Source: Treponema sp. | GTDB taxonomy: Bacteria; Spirochaetota; Spirochaetia; Treponematales; Breznakiellaceae | Length of the DNA: 5,895 nt | Direction of reading: 5' to 3' | Assembly (NCBI GenBank): GCA_031259345.1 | Contig: JAIRLQ010000308.1 | Location: 1-5,895 of the forward strand | Part shown: positions 1 through 5,134 of the stretch, in pieces | Layout: every line of letters begins with the position of its first letter | Position numbering within the stretch: position 1 is the stretch's first letter | Notes under the pieces: generated by a model | What the model was told of the DNA's origin: nothing | The model's database searches: none | What the model saw: the letters and a program-made list of their open reading frames with translations, nothing else | Made by a program: the position numbers and the translations under genes

Positions 1-414
1 AATCCGGAACCGTCATTTCTTCATTTTGCCCGTGAATTTCGCCTGGCCGAAGAAGCTGTTGTGGGGCGCATCGCAGAAGAAGCGGCAAATGCCATCATCG
101 CAACCGGAGCGGAGACGGTCCTGTTGGAAAAGAACGTACAGGCTCTGCGGCGATCAGGCCGGTTTATATATATCAAACGGGATCCGGATCGGATGATCAA
201 AAAAATGCAGGAAAGATTTGTGCCCAATCCGAAAGAACCGGAAACGCAGAGCACGAACGCATTGCGGGTGTTTCTGTACAAGGAAGTGATGTCTGAATAT
301 GAGAAACTGGCGGATCTTGTCGTGGAAAATGACGGCGACGAAGAGGCCGGCCTCGAAAAGCTGATAAAAGCCATCAAGGCCGAAATGGACCGCGCCGCGC
401 AGCAATCCTCTTAA
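1..414 (+). CDS. Shikimate-kinase-like P-loop kinase, 3' part (5' end outside window)
   Basis: The reading frame is open from the first base, so the start and the Walker A motif lie upstream; 137 residues are visible. The segment EFRLAEEAV followed by IIATGAETVLLEKNVQALRRSGRFIYI aligns by eye with the middle of shikimate kinase (AroK/AroL): the FRxxE shikimate-contact motif, the ATGGG strand, the N...LR..G helix and the following hydrophobic strand. Family members phosphorylate shikimate with ATP in the cytoplasmic aromatic amino-acid pathway. The C-terminal LYKEVMSEYEKLADLVVEN resembles the usual Y...AD end of the family. Oddities: the usual Gly-Gly-Gly substrate-binding motif reads Gly-Ala-Glu, and the R-x-P-L-Y lid arginine pattern is not clear. 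It may therefore be a divergent paralogue acting on another small molecule. The gene converges with the minus-strand operon; no clear terminator was seen after its TAA stop. Confidence 0.72.
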   Translation, partial: NPEPSFLHFAREFRLAEEAVVGRIAEEAANAIIATGAETVLLEKNVQALRRSGRFIYIKRDPDRMIKKMQERFVPNPKEPETQSTNALRVFLYKEVMSEYEKLADLVVENDGDEEAGLEKLIKAIKAEMDRAAQQSS

Positions 415-522
415 CCCGCGAAGGAGCATCGTGACCACCTGCAAGGCCATGGTATCCATCCTGAAGCGCCTGTTTCCTTCGTAGCTGTCAATTTCAAACA
501 TCAATGGCACGCGGTTACTCAT
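154..522 (-). CDS. Doubtful small ORF at the end of the operon, antisense to the kinase gene
   Basis: This 122-codon ORF starts at an ATG that overlaps the stop codon of the iron-sulfur gene by 8 bp, the same arrangement as the ATPase/permease junction. An AAGGA ribosome binding site (530-534) sits 7 nt upstream. Only the first 36 codons (down to about 415) lie outside the convergent kinase gene. That part (MSNRVPLMFEIDSYEGNRRF...) has a plausible protein-like composition, whereas the rest is phenylalanine-, arginine- and histidine-rich and looks like the antisense shadow of the kinase. I recognise no family. It could be a real translationally coupled small protein, the remaining head of a longer gene whose tail was lost, or chance. 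I favour a remnant or chance; the ribosome binding site and overlap are the only positive evidence. Confidence 0.27.
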   Translation of the reverse strand: MSNRVPLMFEIDSYEGNRRFRMDTMALQVVTMLLRGLRGLLRGAVHFGLDGFYQLFEAGLFVAVIFHDKIRQFLIFRHHFLVQKHPQCVRALRFRFFRIGHKSFLHFFDHPIRIPFDIYKPA

Positions 523-1510
523 AGCTTATTCCTTGTGGATGGTTATGTTCAGCCAGGAGAGCCGTCTTGATAGCCCCCTTCGGACAGGCGGTTTCGCAAA
601 TTCCACAGCCCCAGCACAGGTTGGGATCGTACCGTATTTTGCCTGTCGGATCTTTCCTGAACGCTTTAAGATGGCAGCGTTTGGCGCAAAGGCCGCAACT
701 GACGCATTTATCCCGATCATAAATTGCCACGTAATTTATGGCGCGGTATTCGCCCTTTAAATTGTAATTGAGGGCCATACGGGTTGGATAACAGCAGCAG
801 GAGTCGCAATTACATACATGGCCTGTGGAAGAAACCGAGTGCATAAGCCCCGCTTTGTCAGCCGCATAGAGAAGTTCCCGAAGTTCGTCAAGAGAAAGCT
901 GCCGTCCATGCCCCCGATCCCATTGGCTGTTGGGTCCGTATCGCTCATGGACACAGGTTTCACGGGGAAGATCACAGGCGTTTGTGGTAGTCCTGCAGTT
1001 GCAGGGGACCACATAAAAGGGTTTATCGGATTTCTCCGCTGCCGCAAGGATCTTTTCTACTGCATACCGTATCGGCAGGAATCCAAAGTGGTTGTGGGTA
1101 TCCGCTTTTCCTGTTTCCATATCGTTAATGGTCAGTATAGAGTAGGCTTCGACATACCAGTCGTCAATAATCCTGCGCTCCTCTTTCGGAATAGTGAGCC
1201 ATGCTTCCTGCTCGTATTGGGTAAAATACCCCAGCCGGTCATACAGAGTCGCTGCATAATACCGATCCGGATTTTCCCTTGACTTGTGTATGTTGGCCCG
1301 GCTGTATGCCTTGTCCGCCAGGTTTTTTGCCTCCTCAAAGGGAACATGAAAAAATTCGGACGCCTCTGTTATGCTTTTAGGCTCCCTGCCCAGGAATCGC
1401 ATTAATTTTTCTTCCCCGGGGCTGACGATTTTGTATACATAGGGTTTAACACAACCGGGGGTTTCAAACAGTGCATGGAAATCATCTTCAATAATTCTTT
1501 CAGACAGCAT
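515..1510 (-). CDS. Cysteine-rich protein with C-terminal 2[4Fe-4S] ferredoxin domain
   Basis: The 331-residue product ends in a bacterial-type dicluster ferredoxin domain: C269-x2-C272-x2-C275-x3-C279 and C299-x2-C302-x2-C305-x3-C309-Pro, each ready to ligate a [4Fe-4S] cluster for low-potential electron transfer. In the first motif the usual Pro after the fourth Cys is His280. Upstream lie more cysteines: C170-N-C172, C179, C186, then C233-N-C235-D-S-C238-C239-C240, enough for a further metal site. Residues about 45-75 look like a winged-helix or small helical segment. There is no signal peptide or membrane segment, so it is probably cytoplasmic. The start chosen is ATG at 1510, with AAAGGAG 9 nt upstream; a GTG at 1516 is too close to that site. 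It follows the second permease by 44 nt and is probably co-transcribed. Its partner and reaction are unknown; a redox step on the imported compound is inference only. Confidence 0.9.
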   Translation of the reverse strand: MLSERIIEDDFHALFETPGCVKPYVYKIVSPGEEKLMRFLGREPKSITEASEFFHVPFEEAKNLADKAYSRANIHKSRENPDRYYAATLYDRLGYFTQYEQEAWLTIPKEERRIIDDWYVEAYSILTINDMETGKADTHNHFGFLPIRYAVEKILAAAEKSDKPFYVVPCNCRTTTNACDLPRETCVHERYGPNSQWDRGHGRQLSLDELRELLYAADKAGLMHSVSSTGHVCNCDSCCCYPTRMALNYNLKGEYRAINYVAIYDRDKCVSCGLCAKRCHLKAFRKDPTGKIRYDPNLCWGCGICETACPKGAIKTALLAEHNHPQGISYE

Positions 1511-1554
1511 AAACACACGCTCCTTTCGTTAAATTTGCAGGCCGGAGGATCTCA

Positions 1555-2244
1555 TTACAATGCCGCGTCGTACGCCGCTTCGGGGGCGTTTTTATCCTTC
1601 CGCCTGACAATTTCTCCCCGGGCCCTTTTGGCAAAAAGCCTTTCAAGTTTCCCAAAAAGCTGGTTGGCCCCAAAACACAGTGACGAAGACAGTATGATGC
1701 CCCATATAATTTTTTCAGGATATAAATTTCGTATTCCCTCAAAGAGAAGCGCTCCTATTCCCCCGCTGTTTATTGAGGCTGCAATGGTCCCGATGCCGAT
1801 AGCGGAAACTGATGCAAGACGTACTCCCGAAAGGATCACCGGCGCGGCCAGGGGAAGCTGAATGCGAAATAATATTTCCCCAGGACTCAATCCCAGGCCC
1901 AAACTGGTCTCGATAATCGCCTCGTCAATGGACTTGAACCCCGCAATAACGCTCCGCAGCAGGATAAGTTGGGCGTAGATGGATATAACTATCACCGCTG
2001 TTCGCAGTCCGAGGCCGCTCATGGGGAGCAGCAACGCGAAGAGGGCTATGCTGGGGATTGAGTAGAGGGCGCTGAAAAAGCCCACCGCCACCGTGGACGC
2101 CAATTTGTTTTTTGTAAGCAAATACCCCACGGTAAGGGCGAATATAAAAGAAACACCCAGAGAAAGCCCCACGATGCCCAGGTGTTGCAGGACCAGGAGC
2201 AGCAGGCGCTGGCGCTGTTTTATAAAAAAAGTGACAAGCTGCAT
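1555..2244 (-). CDS. opuCD: Quaternary-amine ABC importer permease, second subunit (OpuCD-like)
   Basis: The 229-residue integral membrane protein belongs to the BPD_transp_1 fold of the OpuC/ProW family. Hydrophobic segments lie at about 16-44, 49-77, 80-102, 133-155 and 178-196. The cytoplasmic EAA loop that docks on the ATPase is visible at 112-135 (ETSLGLGLSPGEILF... ending LPLAAP). The next conserved stretch, around SINSGGIGALL (158-168), corresponds to the GAGGLG region of the partner permease. I place the start at ATG 2244, 7 nt after the stop of the binding-protein gene; an in-frame ATG at 2325 would overlap that gene by 74 bp and adds a non-membrane head. The C-terminus is a charged tail (residues about 198-229). 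It should pair with the permease at 3205-3852 as a heterodimer. Symbol assigned by operon order and family resemblance. Confidence 0.88.
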   Translation of the reverse strand: MQLVTFFIKQRQRLLLLVLQHLGIVGLSLGVSFIFALTVGYLLTKNKLASTVAVGFFSALYSIPSIALFALLLPMSGLGLRTAVIVISIYAQLILLRSVIAGFKSIDEAIIETSLGLGLSPGEILFRIQLPLAAPVILSGVRLASVSAIGIGTIAASINSGGIGALLFEGIRNLYPEKIIWGIILSSSLCFGANQLFGKLERLFAKRARGEIVRRKDKNAPEAAYDAAL

Positions 2245-2251
2245 TTGGGGC

Positions 2252-3169
2252 CTACTTTTTGATGCGGTTATAAAATGCTCTTGCCACATCCTCAACTTCT
2301 TCATGGCGTATAACCACCGCCGCATTGAGGCCTGTCATCAATTCGGTATTCAGGGATGCGGTAACTCCGTTTATAATCCCTTCGATTTCCGGGTATTTAT
2401 CCAAAGTCTCTTGACGGACGACAGGAACCAGGTTGTAAGGGGGCCAAAGGGTTTTATCATCCTCCAGAACTACGTAGTTTTTGTTTTCAAGCTGCGGATC
2501 CGTGGTTTGTCCTATCATCAAATCCCCTTCGTCATTAAGCAAGACCTGATAGGCAAGCAAGCCATTGTACAGCTTTTTGTCCTTGAAGTTGAATTTGCCG
2601 TATTTGGCCTCCATTGCCGGAAGGAGATCCGCCCTGTCTTCCCAATCCGAGCTCTGGGCGGCCCGGATCTCCCCTGCCCTGGCTTGCAGATGAGTAATAG
2701 TGGTAATGCCAAGCCTGTCGGAAGTTTTTTTGGAGAGTACCATACAATAGGTGTCGTTTACCGCAGTTGGGGCAAGCCAGACAATATTGAATTTTTCCTT
2801 GTACCGCGCCTTGACCTCCCGGTAGGCTTCCTGGGTGTCAAAGACAGGGGCGAGTTTTAGCACACTGGTAAGCCCCGTATTGGTGTATTCCGGGTATAGA
2901 TCAATTTGGCCGGTTTCGATAGCGGTTTGTAAAACGCCGCTGTCAAGGTTGTTTATATACCCGGTTTTAAAACCCTGATCATCCAAAGCGTATTGAATAA
3001 GCCGCGCAACTATTTGGTTTTCGGCGAAACCTTTTGCCCCGACAACGATGTTCTTGTCGGAGGATCCCCGGGAAGCGTTACAGCCGGCTGCCGTTAAGAC
3101 TGCGACAAGAAACACCCCGGCTGGAAACCGGAACGGCGTTTTTGCTGCTGGTTGGCTGGTTGGAAACAT
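2252..3169 (-). CDS. opuCC: Glycine betaine/choline-type ABC substrate-binding lipoprotein (OpuCC-like)
   Basis: The 305-residue product begins with a lipoprotein signal peptide: hydrophobic core about residues 13-28 and lipobox LTAAGC with the acylated cysteine at 30. Ala at -3 is a relaxed lipobox, as is common in spirochaetes. After a Ser/Gly-rich linker comes the OpuAC fold: IVVGAKGFAENQIV (41-54; compare the family's VGSKNFTEQ), IDLYPEYTNTGLT (89-101, family motif YPEYTGT) and the hinge/second-lobe segment DLMIGQTTDPQL (216-227). It would bind a quaternary amine outside the membrane and deliver it to the two flanking permeases. The start is ATG 3169 because AAGGAG lies 6 nt upstream; the in-frame ATG at 3202 would run into the preceding permease region and spoil the signal peptide. 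The ligand (betaine, choline, carnitine, proline betaine) cannot be told from sequence alone. Confidence 0.92.
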   Translation of the reverse strand: MFPTSQPAAKTPFRFPAGVFLVAVLTAAGCNASRGSSDKNIVVGAKGFAENQIVARLIQYALDDQGFKTGYINNLDSGVLQTAIETGQIDLYPEYTNTGLTSVLKLAPVFDTQEAYREVKARYKEKFNIVWLAPTAVNDTYCMVLSKKTSDRLGITTITHLQARAGEIRAAQSSDWEDRADLLPAMEAKYGKFNFKDKKLYNGLLAYQVLLNDEGDLMIGQTTDPQLENKNYVVLEDDKTLWPPYNLVPVVRQETLDKYPEIEGIINGVTASLNTELMTGLNAAVVIRHEEVEDVARAFYNRIKK

Positions 3170-3204
3170 GACACACTCCTTTCCATGATTTTCTATCTTC
3201 AAAG

Positions 3205-3852
3205 CTATGCTTTTTCATATCTGATTAATCCCTTTTGGAGCAGGAAAAATACAAGATCAACTATCAGGGATATCAGCGCCACCGTAAGGCTTCCTGCCAG
3301 CATGGTTGCAGAATTCAGATTGCTTAACCCTACTACAACAAATTGCCCCAATCCTCCGGCGCCTATATAGGCCGCTATGGTGGTGGTGGCGATGATGTCA
3401 ACGCTGCAGGTGCGAAGGCCGGTAAAAACCAGGGGCAGCGCCAGGGGGAATTCTACCTTTCGCAATATTTCCCCCCTGGTCATTCCCATAGCCACGGCGC
3501 TTTCTGTCACCGCGGCGTCTATCTGTTTAAACCCCGTGTAGGTGTTGATCAGCATCGTCGGGAGGGCGTGAAGGACCAGCGCGATGGAGGCGGGAATCAT
3601 CCCGGTTCCTATGATGGGGATAAACACTAAAAGCAGCGCCAGGCTTGGGATCATTTTAAGGGCGCTGAATATGTTTATTATTACCGTGGAAAACACCGGC
3701 TTTTTGGAGCTCAGGATCCCCAGGGGAATGCCGATAATAACCGCGGCGGCTAACACCAATACAAAGATCAGAATGTGGGTTTTAACCGCTAAAACATACG
3801 TATCGTAATGGGAATTGATATAGCCCAGGGTTGCCGATAAAAGTTTAAACAT
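3205..3852 (-). CDS. opuCB: Quaternary-amine ABC importer permease, first subunit (OpuCB-like)
   Basis: The 215-residue membrane protein is typical of OpuCB in length. Hydrophobic segments lie at about 27-47, 53-81, 85-104, 136-160 and 184-206. The EAA loop that contacts the ATPase is at 117-140 (ESAVAMGMTRGEILRKVEF then PLALP), with the invariant Gly at 123. The later AAYIGAGGLGQFVVVGL (160-176) is the signature stretch of ProW/OpuCB permeases. Its ATG lies inside the end of the ATPase gene (8-bp overlap), which suggests translational coupling; a purine-rich GGGAAG lies about 10 nt upstream. The binding-protein gene follows after 35 nt. With the OpuCD-like subunit it would form the transmembrane channel. 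Confidence 0.92.
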   Translation of the reverse strand: MFKLLSATLGYINSHYDTYVLAVKTHILIFVLVLAAAVIIGIPLGILSSKKPVFSTVIINIFSALKMIPSLALLLVFIPIIGTGMIPASIALVLHALPTMLINTYTGFKQIDAAVTESAVAMGMTRGEILRKVEFPLALPLVFTGLRTCSVDIIATTTIAAYIGAGGLGQFVVVGLSNLNSATMLAGSLTVALISLIVDLVFFLLQKGLIRYEKA

Positions 3853-4831
3853 AATATTCTATCTTCCCGTTTTTAAATGTGGGTATTGACTGGAAGCTGT
3901 CCCAGTAGATTTGCCCGACTATCCTGCCGTCGCTGTTCTCTACATACAGGGACCTGTTTTCCGATTCAATGAATTTTCCGAAAACCGAACTGAGGGGCTC
4001 GTCTTCCCGGGCGCCCGGGACGGCGTTTTGGGGGACGCTTTGGATTGGCGTCATGATGGAGCCAACCCGCAGGACCCGCAGTTTTTCAAAAATGCTCTCT
4101 GTGGCGATCAGTTTTTTTACATAGTCGTTGGCAGGCCTGAACAAAATATTATAGGGGGTATCGAATTGTTGCACCTTCCCCTCGTGCATGATTATCACCT
4201 GTTCCCCCAGCTTGAAGGCTTCGTGGATGTCGTGGGTGACAAATAAAATCGTTTTTTCCAGTTTTTTGTGAATCTCCAGCAATTCTTCCTGGAGAGACTG
4301 GCGGGTGATCAGATCAATGGCGCCAAAGGGTTCGTCCATCAACATAATCGAAGGCTCCGCAGCCATGGCCCGGGCCAGGCCGACCCGCTGCTGTTGCCCT
4401 CCCGACAACTGCGAAGGGTATCGATTCCGGTATATGTGGGGCTGCAGGCGGACAAGCTCCAGGAGGTAGTTTACCCGTTCTTCGATCCGGCTTTTGTCCC
4501 ATTTCAGACTCTTGGGCACCACGGAAATGTTCTCGAAAACCTGCATATGGGGGAAAAGACCGATCTGTTGGATTACATAGCCTATTTTTTTCCGGTACTC
4601 CTCTACCTTCAGGCCCGCAATGTTCTGTCCCTCAAAGAATATTTCCCCCCTGGTGGGTTCGTAGATGCGGTTTACCATTTTTAAAAGGGTTGTCTTGCCG
4701 GACCCGGAACTTCCCATAATTGTTATAAACGCCCCCTTCGGGATGTTCAAGCTTACGTCATCCACCGCGTATTGCCGGGCGTTGGCGAATTTCTTCGTAA
4801 TCCGCCGGATTTCAATGATGTTCTGACCCAT
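3845..4831 (-). CDS. opuCA: Quaternary-amine ABC importer ATPase with one CBS motif (OpuCA-like)
   Basis: The 328-residue cytoplasmic ATPase powers the importer. Visible motifs are Walker A GSSGSGKTT (40-48), Q-loop Gln88 or 89 in VIQQIGLFPH, ABC signature LSGGQQQR (142-149), Walker B IMLMDEP (162-168), D-loop GAID (170-173) and the switch histidine His200 in FVTHD. After the nucleotide-binding domain, residues about 255-316 (VGSIMTPIQSV ... SLYVENSDGRIVGQIYWDSF) look like a single CBS motif. B. subtilis-type OpuCA carries two, which sense ionic strength or nucleotides. The start chosen is ATG 4831, with AGAGG 7 nt upstream; an in-frame ATG at 4873 lacks a good site and adds residues unlike the family. 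It is the first gene of the operon, with a sigma-70-like promoter about 60 nt upstream, and it overlaps the next gene by 8 bp. Confidence 0.94.
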   Translation of the reverse strand: MGQNIIEIRRITKKFANARQYAVDDVSLNIPKGAFITIMGSSGSGKTTLLKMVNRIYEPTRGEIFFEGQNIAGLKVEEYRKKIGYVIQQIGLFPHMQVFENISVVPKSLKWDKSRIEERVNYLLELVRLQPHIYRNRYPSQLSGGQQQRVGLARAMAAEPSIMLMDEPFGAIDLITRQSLQEELLEIHKKLEKTILFVTHDIHEAFKLGEQVIIMHEGKVQQFDTPYNILFRPANDYVKKLIATESIFEKLRVLRVGSIMTPIQSVPQNAVPGAREDEPLSSVFGKFIESENRSLYVENSDGRIVGQIYWDSFQSIPTFKNGKIEYYV

Positions 4832-4850
4832 ACTGCAACCTCTACTGCAA
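4831..4850 (-). repeat. Twin 8-bp direct repeat around the ATPase ribosome binding site
   Basis: On the minus strand TTGCAGTA occurs twice with GAGG between the copies, and the second copy runs into the ATG of the ATPase gene. The core Shine-Dalgarno GAGG is therefore framed by identical octamers. It could be chance or a binding site for a translational regulator; there is no direct evidence for either. Confidence 0.4.
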
Positions 4851-4896
4851 ATCTTATAACATATTAAATACATAATATTACTAGGATTTAACCCCG

Positions 4897-4925
4897 ATTT
4901 TAGGGAAAAACAAAAGGGGTGTCAA
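4897..4925 (-). promoter_or_regulatory. Sigma-70-type promoter of the opuC-like operon
   Basis: On the minus strand a perfect -35 hexamer TTGACA (4925-4920) is followed by a 17-bp spacer and the -10 hexamer TAAAAT (4902-4897), five of six matches to consensus. Transcription would begin near 4890, leaving a leader of about 60 nt before the ATPase start. The leader is AT-rich and carries the twin TTGCAGTA repeat around the ribosome binding site. Confidence 0.8.
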
Positions 4926-4946
4926 GAGTTTATTAAAAGTTTCCTG

Positions 4947-4968
4947 AAAAAACGGAGAAAAAACGGGG
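4947..4968. repeat. Tandem 11-bp repeat AAAAAACGG(A/G)G upstream of the operon promoter
   Basis: Two adjacent copies (4947-4957 and 4958-4968) differ at one base. They lie about 57-78 bp upstream of the inferred start of the minus-strand operon, where an activator site could sit. The second copy also forms AAAAAAC-GGG-GTTTTTT (4958-4974), a weak symmetric hairpin with a 3-nt loop. Function unknown. Confidence 0.5.
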
Positions 4969-4985
4969 TTTTTTAACTAACCGGG

Positions 4986-5007
4986 TTTGGCAACAGGCCT
5001 TTGGCAA
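4986..5007 (+). repeat. Direct repeat TTTGGCAA, 14-bp spacing
   Basis: TTTGGCAA occurs at 4986-4993 and again at 5000-5007, separated by CAGGCC. It lies just before the riboswitch-like element on the plus strand. It may be a regulator half-site pair or may belong to the start of the plus-strand leader RNA. Confidence 0.3.
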
Positions 5008-5010
5008 TGG

Positions 5011-5117
5011 ACCACGGGATGCCGTGATCTTCGTAACCGCGAAGCATATCAAGAGAATTGCTGCGTGATGCTGCGGCTCTGTCCCCGCCGCTGTAAATCT
5101 TGACCGGCACGGTTTTT
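5011..5117 (+). promoter_or_regulatory. Cobalamin-riboswitch-like leader element, apparently only the 5' half
   Basis: In 5' to 3' order the plus strand shows the landmarks of the cobalamin riboswitch class. These are a P2-like arm (ATGC 5019-5022 with GCAT 5044-5047, enclosing CTTCG/CGAAG), the joining strand ATCAAGAGAA (5048-5057; the class has TTAAAAGGGAA), and a hairpin GCTGC-GTGATGCT-GCGGC (5060-5077) matching the stem that holds the GTGAAAAT loop. Then comes CCCCGCCGCTGTAA (5083-5096), against the class motif CCCCGCCACTGTAA. The later landmarks (GCCACTG, GGGAAGG, GATGACCC, AGGAGACCTGCC) are not recognisable before the downstream gene. The element is therefore truncated, decayed or a compact variant. 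CACGG followed by five T (5108-5117) can pair with CCGTG (5022-5026). Assignment is by eye from the motifs; ligand response is not shown. Confidence 0.55.
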
Positions 5118-5134
5118 AGCGCCATTCTCTAGTG

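Noticed and set aside
21..377. Minus-strand ORF of 118 codons inside the kinase gene
   Set aside because: Serine/phenylalanine-rich antisense shadow of the plus-strand kinase frame, with no ribosome binding site support.
419..481. Inverted repeat CGAAGGA/TCCTTCG as a terminator between the convergent genes
   Set aside because: The arms are 7 bp with a loop of about 49 nt and no T-run, so it does not look like an intrinsic terminator.
431..484. Plus-strand 17-codon GTG ORF with AAGGAG upstream
   Set aside because: Too short, spacing of only 4 nt, and unlike any known leader peptide; kept only as a note.
818..1282. Plus-strand ORF of 154 codons
   Set aside because: Lies wholly antisense to the Fe-S protein gene, whose cysteine motifs are unmistakable.
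2093..2860. Plus-strand ORF of 255 codons
   Set aside because: Long but antisense across the permease and binding-protein genes; no family motif, and it spans a gene junction.
4268..4684. Plus-strand ORF of 138 codons
   Set aside because: Antisense to the signature and Walker regions of the ATPase gene; no independent support.
4958..4974. AAAAAAC-GGG-GTTTTTT hairpin as a terminator
   Set aside because: The stem is almost all A-T with a single G-C pair and no gene reads into it from either side, so it is more likely part of the repeat.
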